A DNA stretch of 64,000 nucleotides from Streptomyces sp. GS7. GTDB taxonomy: Bacteria > Actinomycetota > Actinomycetes > Streptomycetales > Streptomycetaceae. A program made the position numbers and the translations under genes. The first letter of the stretch is position 1. Every line of letters starts with the position of its first letter. A model generated the notes under the pieces. The model had not been told where the DNA came from and ran no database searches. It saw only the letters and a list, made by a program, of their open reading frames with translations. Below are positions 24,970 to 32,558 of this stretch, piece after piece. The stretch spans positions 5,201,501 through 5,265,500 of the forward strand of contig NZ_CP047146.1 of NCBI RefSeq assembly GCF_009834125.1, written 5' to 3'.

Positions 24970-25899
24970 GTGCTCGACATCACCCGCCTTCGCGTGCTCG
25001 CAGCCGTCGCCCGCCACGGCTCGGTCACCGCCGCCGCCCGGGCCCTCGGCTACGCGCAGCCGTCGGTCAGCCACCATCTGGCTCGGCTGGAGGCCGAGAC
25101 GGGAAGCCGACTCATCCAGCGAGTGGGGCGCGGCATCCGACTGACCGACGCGGGCCGAATGCTGGCCGAGCGAGCCGAGGAGATCCTGGGGCGACTGAAT
25201 GCGGCCGAGGCCGAACTCGCCGCCCACACCGGTCTGCACGCCGGGCGAGTACGCCTGGCCGCGTTCCCCTCAGCCCTGGGCGCCTTCGTCCCGCGGGCGG
25301 CGGCCACGTTCACCGCAGCCCACCCCGACGTCGAGTTGCGCTTCACCGAGGCCGAACCGCCGGATGCGGTGCGGCTGTTGCGCTCGGGCGAGGTCGACGT
25401 CGCCGTGCTGTTCAGCTACCCCGACACACCACTCGCCGACGACGACGGGCTGCGCCGAACGCCCCTGCTCACCGAGCCCACCTACCTGGTGACACCGGAA
25501 GACCTGCCGGGCGACAGGCTCGGCGACCACGCCACGCGACGGTGGATCAGCGGGTGCGAACGGTGCCGCACACACCTGGTGCGCTCATGCGAGGCCGCCG
25601 GCTTCACCCCCGATATCGCGTTCACCACCGACGACTACGTAGCTGTCCAGGCCCTCGTCGCCGCTGGGCTGGGTGTCACCACACTTCCTGGTCTGGCCCT
25701 GGCAGCCCAACGCAACCCCGCCGTAAGGCTGGTATGCCTACCCGGCCAACAGCGGGTGATCAGCGCGGCCGTCCACGGAGAACCACCCGACCCGCCGGCC
25801 ACCGCAGCCCTGCTCGAACACCTCACGAGGGCCGTGCGGGACGGACGGTGCTACGAGCCCACGCCGCCCGTCGCCCTCTCCGCCGGACAAACGGCATGA
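24970..25899 (+). CDS. LysR-family transcriptional regulator
   Basis: 309 aa with the LysR helix-turn-helix at residues 1-60 (LDITRLRVLAAVARHGSVTAAARALGYAQPSVSHHLARLE) and a substrate-binding-like effector domain after about 90. The start is the GTG at 24970, which sits at the family N-terminus and just behind the LysR box. It probably senses a metabolite of the divergent dehydratase, such as threonine or a 2-oxoacid; this is inferred from arrangement only. Confidence 0.92.
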   Translation: MLDITRLRVLAAVARHGSVTAAARALGYAQPSVSHHLARLEAETGSRLIQRVGRGIRLTDAGRMLAERAEEILGRLNAAEAELAAHTGLHAGRVRLAAFPSALGAFVPRAAATFTAAHPDVELRFTEAEPPDAVRLLRSGEVDVAVLFSYPDTPLADDDGLRRTPLLTEPTYLVTPEDLPGDRLGDHATRRWISGCERCRTHLVRSCEAAGFTPDIAFTTDDYVAVQALVAAGLGVTTLPGLALAAQRNPAVRLVCLPGQQRVISAAVHGEPPDPPATAALLEHLTRAVRDGRCYEPTPPVALSAGQTA

Positions 25900-26055
25900 G
25901 GAATCGATGCGGCAGGACATCGGCTGGCCGGAGGCCGTTGCTGCTTCCGGCTATGTGACCATGTCCATCGACAACCTTGAGGATTCCGGCGCCGCCCCCG
26001 GCCCCTGAGCCGTGGCGGCCGACAGGCCGACACAGGTCTTCCGACGGCCTGGCCT

Positions 26056-26661
26056 TCATGCGGCGAACGGCTCGTCGGCGAAGTAGGGCGGTGCGGGCTC
26101 GTACTGGATGTACCGGCGGACGGCGCGGGCGTGGTCGCGGCCGTGGAGACGGCCGACGAGCCACAGGGCCATGTCGATTCCGGCCGAGACGCCCTGGCTG
26201 GTGACCAGGTTCCCGTCGACGACATAGCGGGCGTCGCGGACCACGGTGAGGTCGCCCCTGGCCTGCAGGGTGTCCTCGAACAGGTAGTGGGTTGCGACCC
26301 GGCGGCCGCGTGCCGGACCTGCCTCGTGCAACAGCAGGGCTCCGGTGCACACGCTGGTGGTCCAGGCGGCGTCGGCGGCGGTCTTGCGGATCCAGTCGAT
26401 GAGTACGGGGTTGGACACTTCGCGGCGGGTCCCGTTCCCGCCCGGGACAAGCAGGACGTCCAGCGGAGGGTGGTCGTCCAGGGTGTGGTCCGGCAGGACC
26501 CGCATGCCCTTGTTGCAGCGGACCGCGCCGGGGTGTTCGGCGATGAGCAGCACGGTGTCGATGTGGTCGCGCAGCATGGACGAGGCGGTGAACACCTCCC
26601 ACGGCCCGGTGAAGTCCAGCTCCTCGGCGCCGTCGAAGGTCAGCAGGCCGTAGGTGGTCAC
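26056..26661 (-). CDS. DJ-1/PfpI-family protein (isonitrile-hydratase-like)
   Basis: 201 aa of the DJ-1/PfpI superfamily: YGLLTFDGAEELDFTGPWEVF at the N-terminus and TTSVCTGALLL with the nucleophile Cys near 104. The Thr-Ser-Val-Cys-Thr-Gly context follows isonitrile hydratase (InhA) and GlxA sensor domains. The GTG at 26661 has AGGGAG upstream and overlaps the stop of the GlxA-like regulator by 4 bases, so the pair is coupled. It may hydrate an isonitrile or handle a reactive aldehyde; no substrate is visible. It repeats in separate form the domain found in its regulator. Confidence 0.87.
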   Translation of the reverse strand: MTTYGLLTFDGAEELDFTGPWEVFTASSMLRDHIDTVLLIAEHPGAVRCNKGMRVLPDHTLDDHPPLDVLLVPGGNGTRREVSNPVLIDWIRKTAADAAWTTSVCTGALLLHEAGPARGRRVATHYLFEDTLQARGDLTVVRDARYVVDGNLVTSQGVSAGIDMALWLVGRLHGRDHARAVRRYIQYEPAPPYFADEPFAA

Positions 26662-27629
26662 AGGTACTCCCTGGTGGATCGGAATCGGTCGCGGTAGTCG
26701 GACGGTGCGATGCCGACGTGCCGGTGGAACGCGCGGCGCAGCGTCTCCGCGGTGCCGAAGCCGTACCGTCGAGCGAGGGTCTCCACGGGGTGGTCGCTCT
26801 CGGCCAGCGCCCGTTTCGCGGCCTCGACGCGTACGCCCTCGACATACGTCGCGGGCGGGACGCCGAGTTCGGCTGTGAACCTGCGCTGGAGATGACGGGG
26901 GCTCAGCCCGGCACGCGAGGCGAGTTCGGTGATGCCGTGGCCGGCGCCGGGGTCGGCGTGGATCGCGGCGACCACGGCACGGACGGGGTCGGTGGCCGGC
27001 TGCGTGGACCACAACGGCACGCTGAACTGCGACTGGCTGCCGGGGCGGCGCAGAAACAGCACCATCTGCTGCGCGACGGTGTGGGCGACCTCCCGGCCCA
27101 AGTCGTCCTCCACCAAGGCGAGTGCGAGATCCATCCCCGCCGTCACTCCGGCCGACGTCCACACCCGCCCGTCCCTGAGAAAGATCGGATCGCAGTCGAC
27201 GACCAGTTCAGGATGCTCCCGTATGAGCTGCTGCTCACGCGCCCAGTGGGTGGTCACCCTGCGCCCGCGGAGCAGTCCGGCGGCGGCCAGCAGGAACACC
27301 CCGCTGCACACCGAGGTGACCCGGCGGGCACTGGCCCCGGCGTCGGCGATCCAACGTGTCAACGCGGGATCCTGCCGGGCCTGGTCGACTCCGCCGCCGC
27401 CGGCGACCACCACGGTGTCGATCCCCGCAGGGTCCACATCGGCCACACCGTAGGGAACGTGTACCGAAAGGCCGCTGCCGAACCGGACTGTTCCCGGCTG
27501 CGGTGCCGTGATCTGGCAGGAGTACCCACCGGTGAGCTCGTGAGCATGGTCGAACACCTCGTACGGGCCGAAGAGGTCGAGGGGCTGGAAACCCTCGAAG
27601 ATCACAAAAACGATGCGGCGCTGCTCCAC
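26658..27629 (-). CDS. GlxA-family AraC-type transcriptional regulator
   Basis: 323 aa. Residues about 1-190 form a DJ-1/PfpI sensor domain (IVFVIFEGFQPLDLFGPYEVF, VVVAGGGG, TSVCSGVFLLAAAG) and about 215-320 an AraC double helix-turn-helix (ITELASRAGLSPRHLQRRF, ETLARRYGFGTAETLRRAFHRHVG). The start is the GTG at 27629 with GGTGGAGG upstream, at the family N-terminus. It is the first gene of a two-gene operon with the DJ-1 protein, which it presumably regulates. Confidence 0.92.
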   Translation of the reverse strand: MEQRRIVFVIFEGFQPLDLFGPYEVFDHAHELTGGYSCQITAPQPGTVRFGSGLSVHVPYGVADVDPAGIDTVVVAGGGGVDQARQDPALTRWIADAGASARRVTSVCSGVFLLAAAGLLRGRRVTTHWAREQQLIREHPELVVDCDPIFLRDGRVWTSAGVTAGMDLALALVEDDLGREVAHTVAQQMVLFLRRPGSQSQFSVPLWSTQPATDPVRAVVAAIHADPGAGHGITELASRAGLSPRHLQRRFTAELGVPPATYVEGVRVEAAKRALAESDHPVETLARRYGFGTAETLRRAFHRHVGIAPSDYRDRFRSTREYL

Positions 27630-27973
27630 CCCTCCACCCTCCAGTCGACGCCGTAGGGCGTCAACGACAGATACCCCACGCTTTGCGCCATGCCGGAGAG
27701 CGCAACAGTGGTTGCTGAGAGCGGCTGCGCTGCGGGGGCGCACAGCACGGCGTTCCGCTTCCGCTACCGGCTTCCCGCGACAACAGGCTGTGTCGGCAGG
27801 GCAGTTCCGGCAGGCTGGACCCACTACCGCCGGCTTTGCGCGGTGTGGGTCGTTGGCCATGGTGCCCGTGTTAGCCGGGTGTTAGCGGAGCGGCAGCCTT
27901 GCGATAGCGGCCGCGATCAAAGTGGGTGACGTACCGAGGAGACCACGACACCAACTGCCCCGGGGGACCCGAA

Positions 27974-28675
27974 ATGAGCTCCAGCACCACAGTCCGCACC
28001 GCGCGTCGCCGCACCCTGCGCGTCGCCGCCGCAGCCCTGACCGCAGCCGCCGCCCTTGCGCTGACTGCCTGCTCCGGCTCGGACGCCACCGGCACGAAGT
28101 CCGCGGGCCAAACGGACACGGGCACGGCCGCCGCGGAGTCCAGCGGCGCGGGCTCGGCCGCCGGAACGCAGGGCTCCGATGCCAAGGCGGGCCCCGGCGG
28201 CAAGGCGGGCGCTGCGGGCAAGCAGTCGGGCGGCTCGCACGCCGCCACGGCCAAGACGACATCCCCGGCCCGCACCCAGCCCCTGGCGGACGGCAGCAAG
28301 GCCGAGATCTACGAGCTCGGCGCGCAGCACTACCGCGCCAAGATCGTCAGCCGCGGTTCGGTCCTGGCCACCCTGGAGACGAAGGGGCACGACGACGGGC
28401 TCGACGCCAACGACATGTTCGTCACGCTCACGCTGGACGGCCAGGTCCACTCCTGGATGGGCGGCGGACACCAGGGACCGGGCACGTTCAAGCTCGCGGG
28501 CGGCTGGACGGCCAAGGTCACGAAGGTCGGCGAGCTGCGGTACCGCGCGCAGATCCTCGGCAACGAGGGCTCGGTGGACGCCACGCTGGAGACGGACCAG
28601 CACGACGTCGGGCTCGACGCCAACGGCGTGTACATCGTGCTCAGCGCCGGCGGAGTGATCAGCGCCCACGAGTGA
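27974..28675 (+). CDS. Secreted lipoprotein with two internal repeats
   Basis: 233 aa. The signal peptide has Arg-rich residues 9-16, a hydrophobic core and the lipobox LTAC with Cys33, so it is anchored outside the membrane. Residues 34-105 are Gly/Ala/Ser-rich linker. Two copies of a module of about 50 residues follow, at about 111-162 and 177-231, sharing YRA(K/Q)I, GSV-ATLET-HD-GLDAN and a final beta strand. The ATG at 27974 is chosen because it begins the signal peptide; the frame is open 16 codons earlier. The function is not recognised. A perfect hairpin follows the stop. Confidence 0.8.
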   Translation: MSSSTTVRTARRRTLRVAAAALTAAAALALTACSGSDATGTKSAGQTDTGTAAAESSGAGSAAGTQGSDAKAGPGGKAGAAGKQSGGSHAATAKTTSPARTQPLADGSKAEIYELGAQHYRAKIVSRGSVLATLETKGHDDGLDANDMFVTLTLDGQVHSWMGGGHQGPGTFKLAGGWTAKVTKVGELRYRAQILGNEGSVDATLETDQHDVGLDANGVYIVLSAGGVISAHE

Positions 28676-28694
28676 ACGCCCGCCCAACTACGCG

Positions 28695-28724
28695 GTGGAG
28701 CCGTCTCCGGCGGGGCGGCTCCAC
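28695..28724 (+). terminator. Terminator hairpin after the lipoprotein gene
   Basis: GTGGAGCCG and CGGCTCCAC form a perfect 9-bp stem, 19 bases after the lipoprotein stop, without a T-run. Confidence 0.65.
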
Positions 28725-28734
28725 CGCCGCGGTG

Positions 28735-28857
28735 ACGGAGAACATCGTGCGCCGGGCGGAGTGCGGGCGGGGCGGGCACTGCGCGGCCGTGGAGGAGCCG
28801 GACCTGCTGGTGGAGGACGTACGGGCGTCCTTCCGACCGCTGCGCGAGAAGGGCTGA
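28735..28857 (+). pseudogene. C-terminal relic of an epoxide hydrolase
   Basis: The frame reads TENIVRRAECGRGGHCAAVEEPDLLVEDVRASFRPLREKG-stop in pieces. This follows the end of EphA-type epoxide hydrolases (TNIVHW..RGGHFAAMEEPDLLVEDVR-FFR), including the catalytic His of GGH. Nothing of the rest of the enzyme precedes it; the lipoprotein terminator abuts it directly. Confidence 0.75.
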
Positions 28858-28865
28858 GCCGTCAT

Positions 28866-28897
28866 CTCTGCCCGTGGCGAATCTGCGGCGGGCAGAG
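28866..28897. promoter_or_regulatory. Inverted repeat upstream of clpP3
   Basis: CTCTGCCCG and CGGGCAGAG form a perfect 9-bp dyad with a 14-base centre that contains GGCGAA. It ends 71 bases before clpP3. It may be the operator through which PopR activates this operon, or a terminator of the lost hydrolase gene. Confidence 0.45.
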
Positions 28898-28968
28898 AAA
28901 CCGCATCCGGGCATCTCCCGAGGTCAAGAGTGGAGTCGACAGCATGCCCGCCTCGACAAGGAGACCAG

Positions 28969-29607
28969 ATGACTCCACTCACCACGCTCCCGCCCCGCGC
29001 GGAGGAGGGCGACACACCGCCCAGCCGCTTCGACGACCATCTCGCGGCACAACTGCTCGCCCAGCGGATCGTCCTCCTCGGCACACAGGTCGACGACGTG
29101 TCGGCCAACCGGGTGTGCGCGCAGCTGCTGCTGCTTTCGGCGGAGGACCCGCGCACCGACATCAGCCTGTACATCAACAGCCCCGGCGGGTCGGTCAGCG
29201 CGGGTCTCGCCATCTACGACACCATGCGGCTCATCCCGAACGACGTCTCGACGCTGGCGATGGGGTTCGCCGCCAGTATGGGCCAGTTCCTGCTCACCGT
29301 GGGGGCGCCCGGCAAGCGGTTGGCGCTGCCGAACGCACGGATCATGATGCACCAGCCCTCGGCGGGCATCGGTGGCACCGCCGCGGACATCGAAATCCAG
29401 GCGGAGAACCTCCAGTTCACCAAGAAGGCCGTCGAGCGGATCACCGCCGAGCACACCGGGCAGAGCGAGGAGACGATCGCGCGGGACGGCGACCGCGACC
29501 GCTGGTTCACGGCCGAGCAGGCCAGGGAGTACGGGATCGTGGACCGGGTGGTGGAGTCGCTCGTCGACATCCGCCCGGCCGCGTCGCGCCGACGGATGGG
29601 GTTGTGA
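28969..29607 (+). CDS. clpP3: ATP-dependent Clp protease proteolytic subunit ClpP3
   Basis: 212 aa with a complete serine protease triad: Ser103 in FAASMGQ, His128 in [10 protein letters not shown] and Asp177 in [16 protein letters not shown] marks the Gly-rich handle. The ATG at 28969 has AAGGAG upstream. It forms an operon with clpP4, one base apart from its stop, and the convergent popR regulator lies next to them. In S. lividans this is the stress-inducible second Clp protease, made when ClpP1/P2 fail and PopR accumulates. It works with Clp ATPases in cytoplasmic protein turnover. Confidence 0.94.
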   Translation: MTPLTTLPPRAEEGDTPPSRFDDHLAAQLLAQRIVLLGTQVDDVSANRVCAQLLLLSAEDPRTDISLYINSPGGSVSAGLAIYDTMRLIPNDVSTLAMGFAASMGQFLLTVGAPGKRLALPNARIMMHQPSAGIGGTAADIEIQAENLQFTKKAVERITAEHTGQSEETIARDGDRDRWFTAEQAREYGIVDRVVESLVDIRPAASRRRMGL

Positions 29608-29608
29608 C

Positions 29609-30211
29609 ATGGGGTCGTACACGGTTCCCTACGTCATCGAGCGGACCGCGCAGGGTGAGCGGTCCTACGACGTCTTCAGCCGGTTGCTGAACGAGCGGAT
29701 CATCTTCCTCGGCACCGAGATCGACGACGGGGTCGCCAACGTGGTCATCGCGCAACTCCTGCATCTGGAGTCGGCGAGCCCGGAGCAGGAGATCTCGATC
29801 TATCTCAACTCGCCCGGTGGATCGTTCACTTCACTGATGGCGATCTACGACACGATGACGTTCGTGCAGGCGCCGATCTCCACGTTCTGCGTCGGTCAGG
29901 CGGCGTCGACGGCGGCGGTGCTGCTGGCCGGCGGAGATCCCGGGCGACGGTTCGTGCTCCAGCACGCGCGGGTGCTGCTCGGCCAGCCGGCCAGCGGCGG
30001 CCGGCAGGGGACGGTCTCCGATCTCAGCCTCGCGGCCAAGGAGATGGTCCGCATCCGCTCGCAGGTGGAGGAGGTCCTGTCCCGCCACACGGATCACGAC
30101 ATGGCGACGCTGCGCGCGGACATGGACCGGGACAAGGTGCTCACCGCCGAGGAGGCCGTCGCCTACGGGGTCGCCGACGAGGTGCTGAGCCGACGGCTCG
30201 CGTTCGTCTGA
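29609..30211 (+). CDS. clpP4: ClpP4 subunit lacking the catalytic histidine
   Basis: 200 aa, normal ClpP length, with [10 protein letters not shown], Ser100 in [11 protein letters not shown] and Asp175 in MDRDKV. The catalytic histidine expected in the R(I/V)xxHQP motif is Gly125 here ([12 protein letters not shown]), so this subunit should be unable to act as a standard serine protease. It probably serves as a structural or regulatory ring partner of ClpP3 in a mixed 14-mer. The ATG at 29609 follows the clpP3 stop by one base. A convergent terminator hairpin separates it from popR. Confidence 0.93.
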   Translation: MGSYTVPYVIERTAQGERSYDVFSRLLNERIIFLGTEIDDGVANVVIAQLLHLESASPEQEISIYLNSPGGSFTSLMAIYDTMTFVQAPISTFCVGQAASTAAVLLAGGDPGRRFVLQHARVLLGQPASGGRQGTVSDLSLAAKEMVRIRSQVEEVLSRHTDHDMATLRADMDRDKVLTAEEAVAYGVADEVLSRRLAFV

Positions 30212-30243
30212 CCCCGCGCGGCCGTGGCCGAAGGCCGGCGAGC

Positions 30244-30282
30244 CGGCCGGTACGGCGGTGGTGCGCCCCGTCGTACCGGCCG
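30244..30282. terminator. Bidirectional terminator between clpP4 and popR
   Basis: CGGCCGGTACGGCG pairs with CGTCGTACCGGCCG, a 14-bp stem with one mismatch and an 11-base loop, between two convergent genes. Confidence 0.75.
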
Positions 30283-30291
30283 TCGGTTCGC

Positions 30292-30723
30292 TCAGGCGGC
30301 GAGGCAGAGGCCGTCGTACTGCCCCGTGGGCGACGTACGGCCCCGGCCCACCCGGCTCCGGGCGTACCGGGCCAGCTCGTCCTGGGCGAGCGAGAGCAGG
30401 TCGGAGAGGCCGAGCCCGAGGGCCTGGGCGGCGGCCGCGAGCACCTCGGAGGATGCCTCCTTGCGTCCGCGCTCCAGCTCCGACAGGTACGGCATCGAAA
30501 TCCGGGCCGCCTCCGCGACGTCCTTCAACGTGCGTTCCTGGGCGAGCCGCTCGCGCCGCAGCACATCGCCGACGAGGTTGCGCCACAGGGGTTCCCTCGG
30601 CGCGGGTGTCTGTGGGGCTCCCGCCGGTCGCTGCGGGGCGCGGGTCGCCCCACCGGAACCGGGCGGCGCGGTCTGCGGGCGCAGGGGGATGACGCGGGCT
30701 TCGTTCGGCGCATGAGTGCTCAC
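30292..30723 (-). CDS. popR: PopR-type helix-turn-helix activator of clpP3-clpP4
   Basis: 143 aa. A Pro-rich N-terminus is followed by an XRE-like helix-turn-helix at about 50-115 (RRERLAQERTLKDVAEAARISMPYLSELERGRKEASSEVLAAAAQALGLGLSDLLSLA in parts). It ends in the residues Leu-Ala-Ala. In S. lividans PopR activates clpP3-clpP4 and its C-terminal alanines mark it for destruction by ClpP1/P2, so loss of that protease switches on the second one; the tail here fits that scheme. The GTG at 30723 is the likely start, although the AAGGGG before it is very close. Convergent with clpP4. Confidence 0.88.
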   Translation of the reverse strand: MSTHAPNEARVIPLRPQTAPPGSGGATRAPQRPAGAPQTPAPREPLWRNLVGDVLRRERLAQERTLKDVAEAARISMPYLSELERGRKEASSEVLAAAAQALGLGLSDLLSLAQDELARYARSRVGRGRTSPTGQYDGLCLAA

Positions 30724-30927
30724 CCCTTCAGCCTAGGGTTCCGGGGCGCCGGGGGAAGGGAGCGGCGTTCTGCCCTGGGTGAAGCCGTGGGGGCGGACTG
30801 GGGGTGCCGCGAGCCGGCGAACCTTTCCGGTCCCCGCGCCAACGGGTGCGCGGCACCAGCGAGGTGGCCGTGCGAGCCGTCGGACAGTCGCTCGGGGCTG
30901 CGGAAAAGTCACCACGCGGGGCCCCCT

Positions 30928-31017
30928 CTGTCTGAGATCACCGCCTGGCTCCTCAGCGACCGCTCCTCCTACGTCACCGGGACAGTCCTCCGCGTCGACG
31001 GCGGCATGCGAGCCTGA
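30928..31017 (+). pseudogene. C-terminal relic of a second short-chain dehydrogenase
   Basis: LSEITAWLLSDRSSYVTGTVLRVDGGMRA-stop, the invariant end of classical SDR enzymes (AALVAWLLSDEASYVTGTVLRVDGG). Upstream sequence in the same frame is unrelated, so only the last 30 residues survive. The rest of 30724-31185 holds nothing recognised. Confidence 0.75.
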
Positions 31018-31185
31018 AAGACGACTGCCGTCAGGCGAAGGTTCGAGGTGCCGGGGGCGTGAATGTGCCCGGCACCTGGGCGAGTTGCCTCGGACCGTGG
31101 ACTGGTCCGACGACGGCCTCGGCGTACCGACCACCGCGATCCGGGCCGCCGCGATCCGCCGGCGGGGCCCCTGTATCGTTGGCCG

Positions 31186-31854
31186 ATGCGCGCCCACCAC
31201 ATCGACCGCCCAGCCGATCTCGACGTCGTCCGTGAGTCCTATGACCGCGTGGCCGACAACTACGCCCACATGGTGGTGACGACGGGAATCGGCGACGTCC
31301 GTAGGCATCCCTGGCTCAAGGCGTCGCTCGACGCCTTCGCCGACACCGTGGGCGAGCTCGGGCCTGTCCTCGACGTCGGCTGCGGCCCCGGAACGGTGAC
31401 CGCCTACCTCGCCGAGCGCGGCCTCGACGTGTCCGGGGTCGATCTCTCCCCTCGCATGATCGAGAACGCGCGCCGTCTTCATCCGCAGTGCCGCTTCAGC
31501 GTCGCCTCCGCCACCGACCTCGACCTCGGTGAAGCGTCCCTCGGCGGCGTGCTCGGGTGGTGGTCACTGTTCAACCTCCCCCGCGAGGTCCTGCCTCAGG
31601 TTCTCGCCATGTTCGCGCGCGCCCTGAAGCCGGGCGGACACTTCATCACGGGAACACACGTGGGCGACGAAGACGCGCTGCGCACCGAGGCATACGGAGG
31701 CGTGTCCGTTCGTTGGACGACACACAAATGGCGGCCGGAACAACTCGTGGACCTGATCGAGCAGGCTGGACTGCACCCGGTCGCCGAACTTCGGCTCCCC
31801 GCAGAGGAGCACACCGGGCCGGGTGTGATCGTCATGGCCAGGCAAGCCGACTGA
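31186..31854 (+). CDS. Class I SAM-dependent methyltransferase
   Basis: 222 aa with motif I VLDVGCGPGTVTAYLAERG near 63-81, motif II GVDLSPRMIENAR, the acidic ASATDLDL, and LKPGGHFITGTH near 150. The ATG at 31186 precedes the usual N-terminal helix (RESYDRVADNYA). It is a single gene with no pathway context. The substrate is unknown; close types act on small molecules such as quinones or antibiotics. Confidence 0.86.
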   Translation: MRAHHIDRPADLDVVRESYDRVADNYAHMVVTTGIGDVRRHPWLKASLDAFADTVGELGPVLDVGCGPGTVTAYLAERGLDVSGVDLSPRMIENARRLHPQCRFSVASATDLDLGEASLGGVLGWWSLFNLPREVLPQVLAMFARALKPGGHFITGTHVGDEDALRTEAYGGVSVRWTTHKWRPEQLVDLIEQAGLHPVAELRLPAEEHTGPGVIVMARQAD

Positions 31855-31989
31855 GAATCAGGCGTCGGAAGCGGCACAGGGTTCCCGTGCCGGGCAAGGC
31901 TCCTCCGCTTCGTTGCTCCGCGGGCCATCGGGCCGTCGCCGACCCGGGGCGCGAGCGGCAGCAGCGCTGTCGCTCCGCCGTGAAGTAAG

Positions 31990-32427
31990 TCACCGAACAC
32001 ACGAGAACCGGACTTTGTAGGGGTCGCCTGCGAGGGCGCGCAGGGCGGCCATGTCGGCCTGCCGGGCGGCGAGTTGCTCGGCGGAGGTGTCCACGGGGTC
32101 GACGCAGTAGCGGTCGGAGTGGTGCCAGGCGTGGTCGGCGAGGCCCCGGGCGTCCAGGGCGAAGACGTCGCGGATCGGCTCGTTCTCGATGTGCACGCCC
32201 ACGGCGTCGATCAGGACGAGACCGGTGATGAGGCGGGCGGTGTCGCGGACGGCCGTTTCGGCAGCGGCCCAACCGCCGAACGACGACCCGATGACGAGAA
32301 CGATTCCGCTCGCCCCGCGGCCGTAAGCGGCACCCGGCCGAACCATCCCAAGGTGAGTTCCCGGAAACGTCGCGTTCACGACGGCGGGAGCCGACGGTAA
32401 CAACCGCTTCCTAGCATGATCGGCCAT
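31990..32427 (-). pseudogene. Truncated alpha/beta hydrolase
   Basis: 145 aa containing the middle of an alpha/beta hydrolase: VIGSSFGGWAAAETAVRD (nucleophile Ser), LVLIDAVGVHIENEPIRDVFALDARG, and MAALRALAGDPY. The N-terminal oxyanion strand is replaced by an unrelated leader, and the chain stops at KVRFSCVR before the acid and His of the triad. It should be inactive. The sequence looks like the central third of a full-length gene trimmed on both sides. Confidence 0.75.
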
Positions 32428-32558
32428 GGGATCAGAGCCGTGGACACGGCGGTACGCGGCGCATGACGAGCCGTCGACTCCCCCGTCCTGCCGATGACGC
32501 CAAGCGGGGTTCTTCCCTTCATCGAGGCACCCGCACCAGCATCATCGGGAGGCGCGGT

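Noticed and set aside
31990..32427. 145-aa frame as a functional hydrolase
   Set aside because: It lacks the N-terminal strand and the acid and histidine of the triad, so it is listed as a relic.
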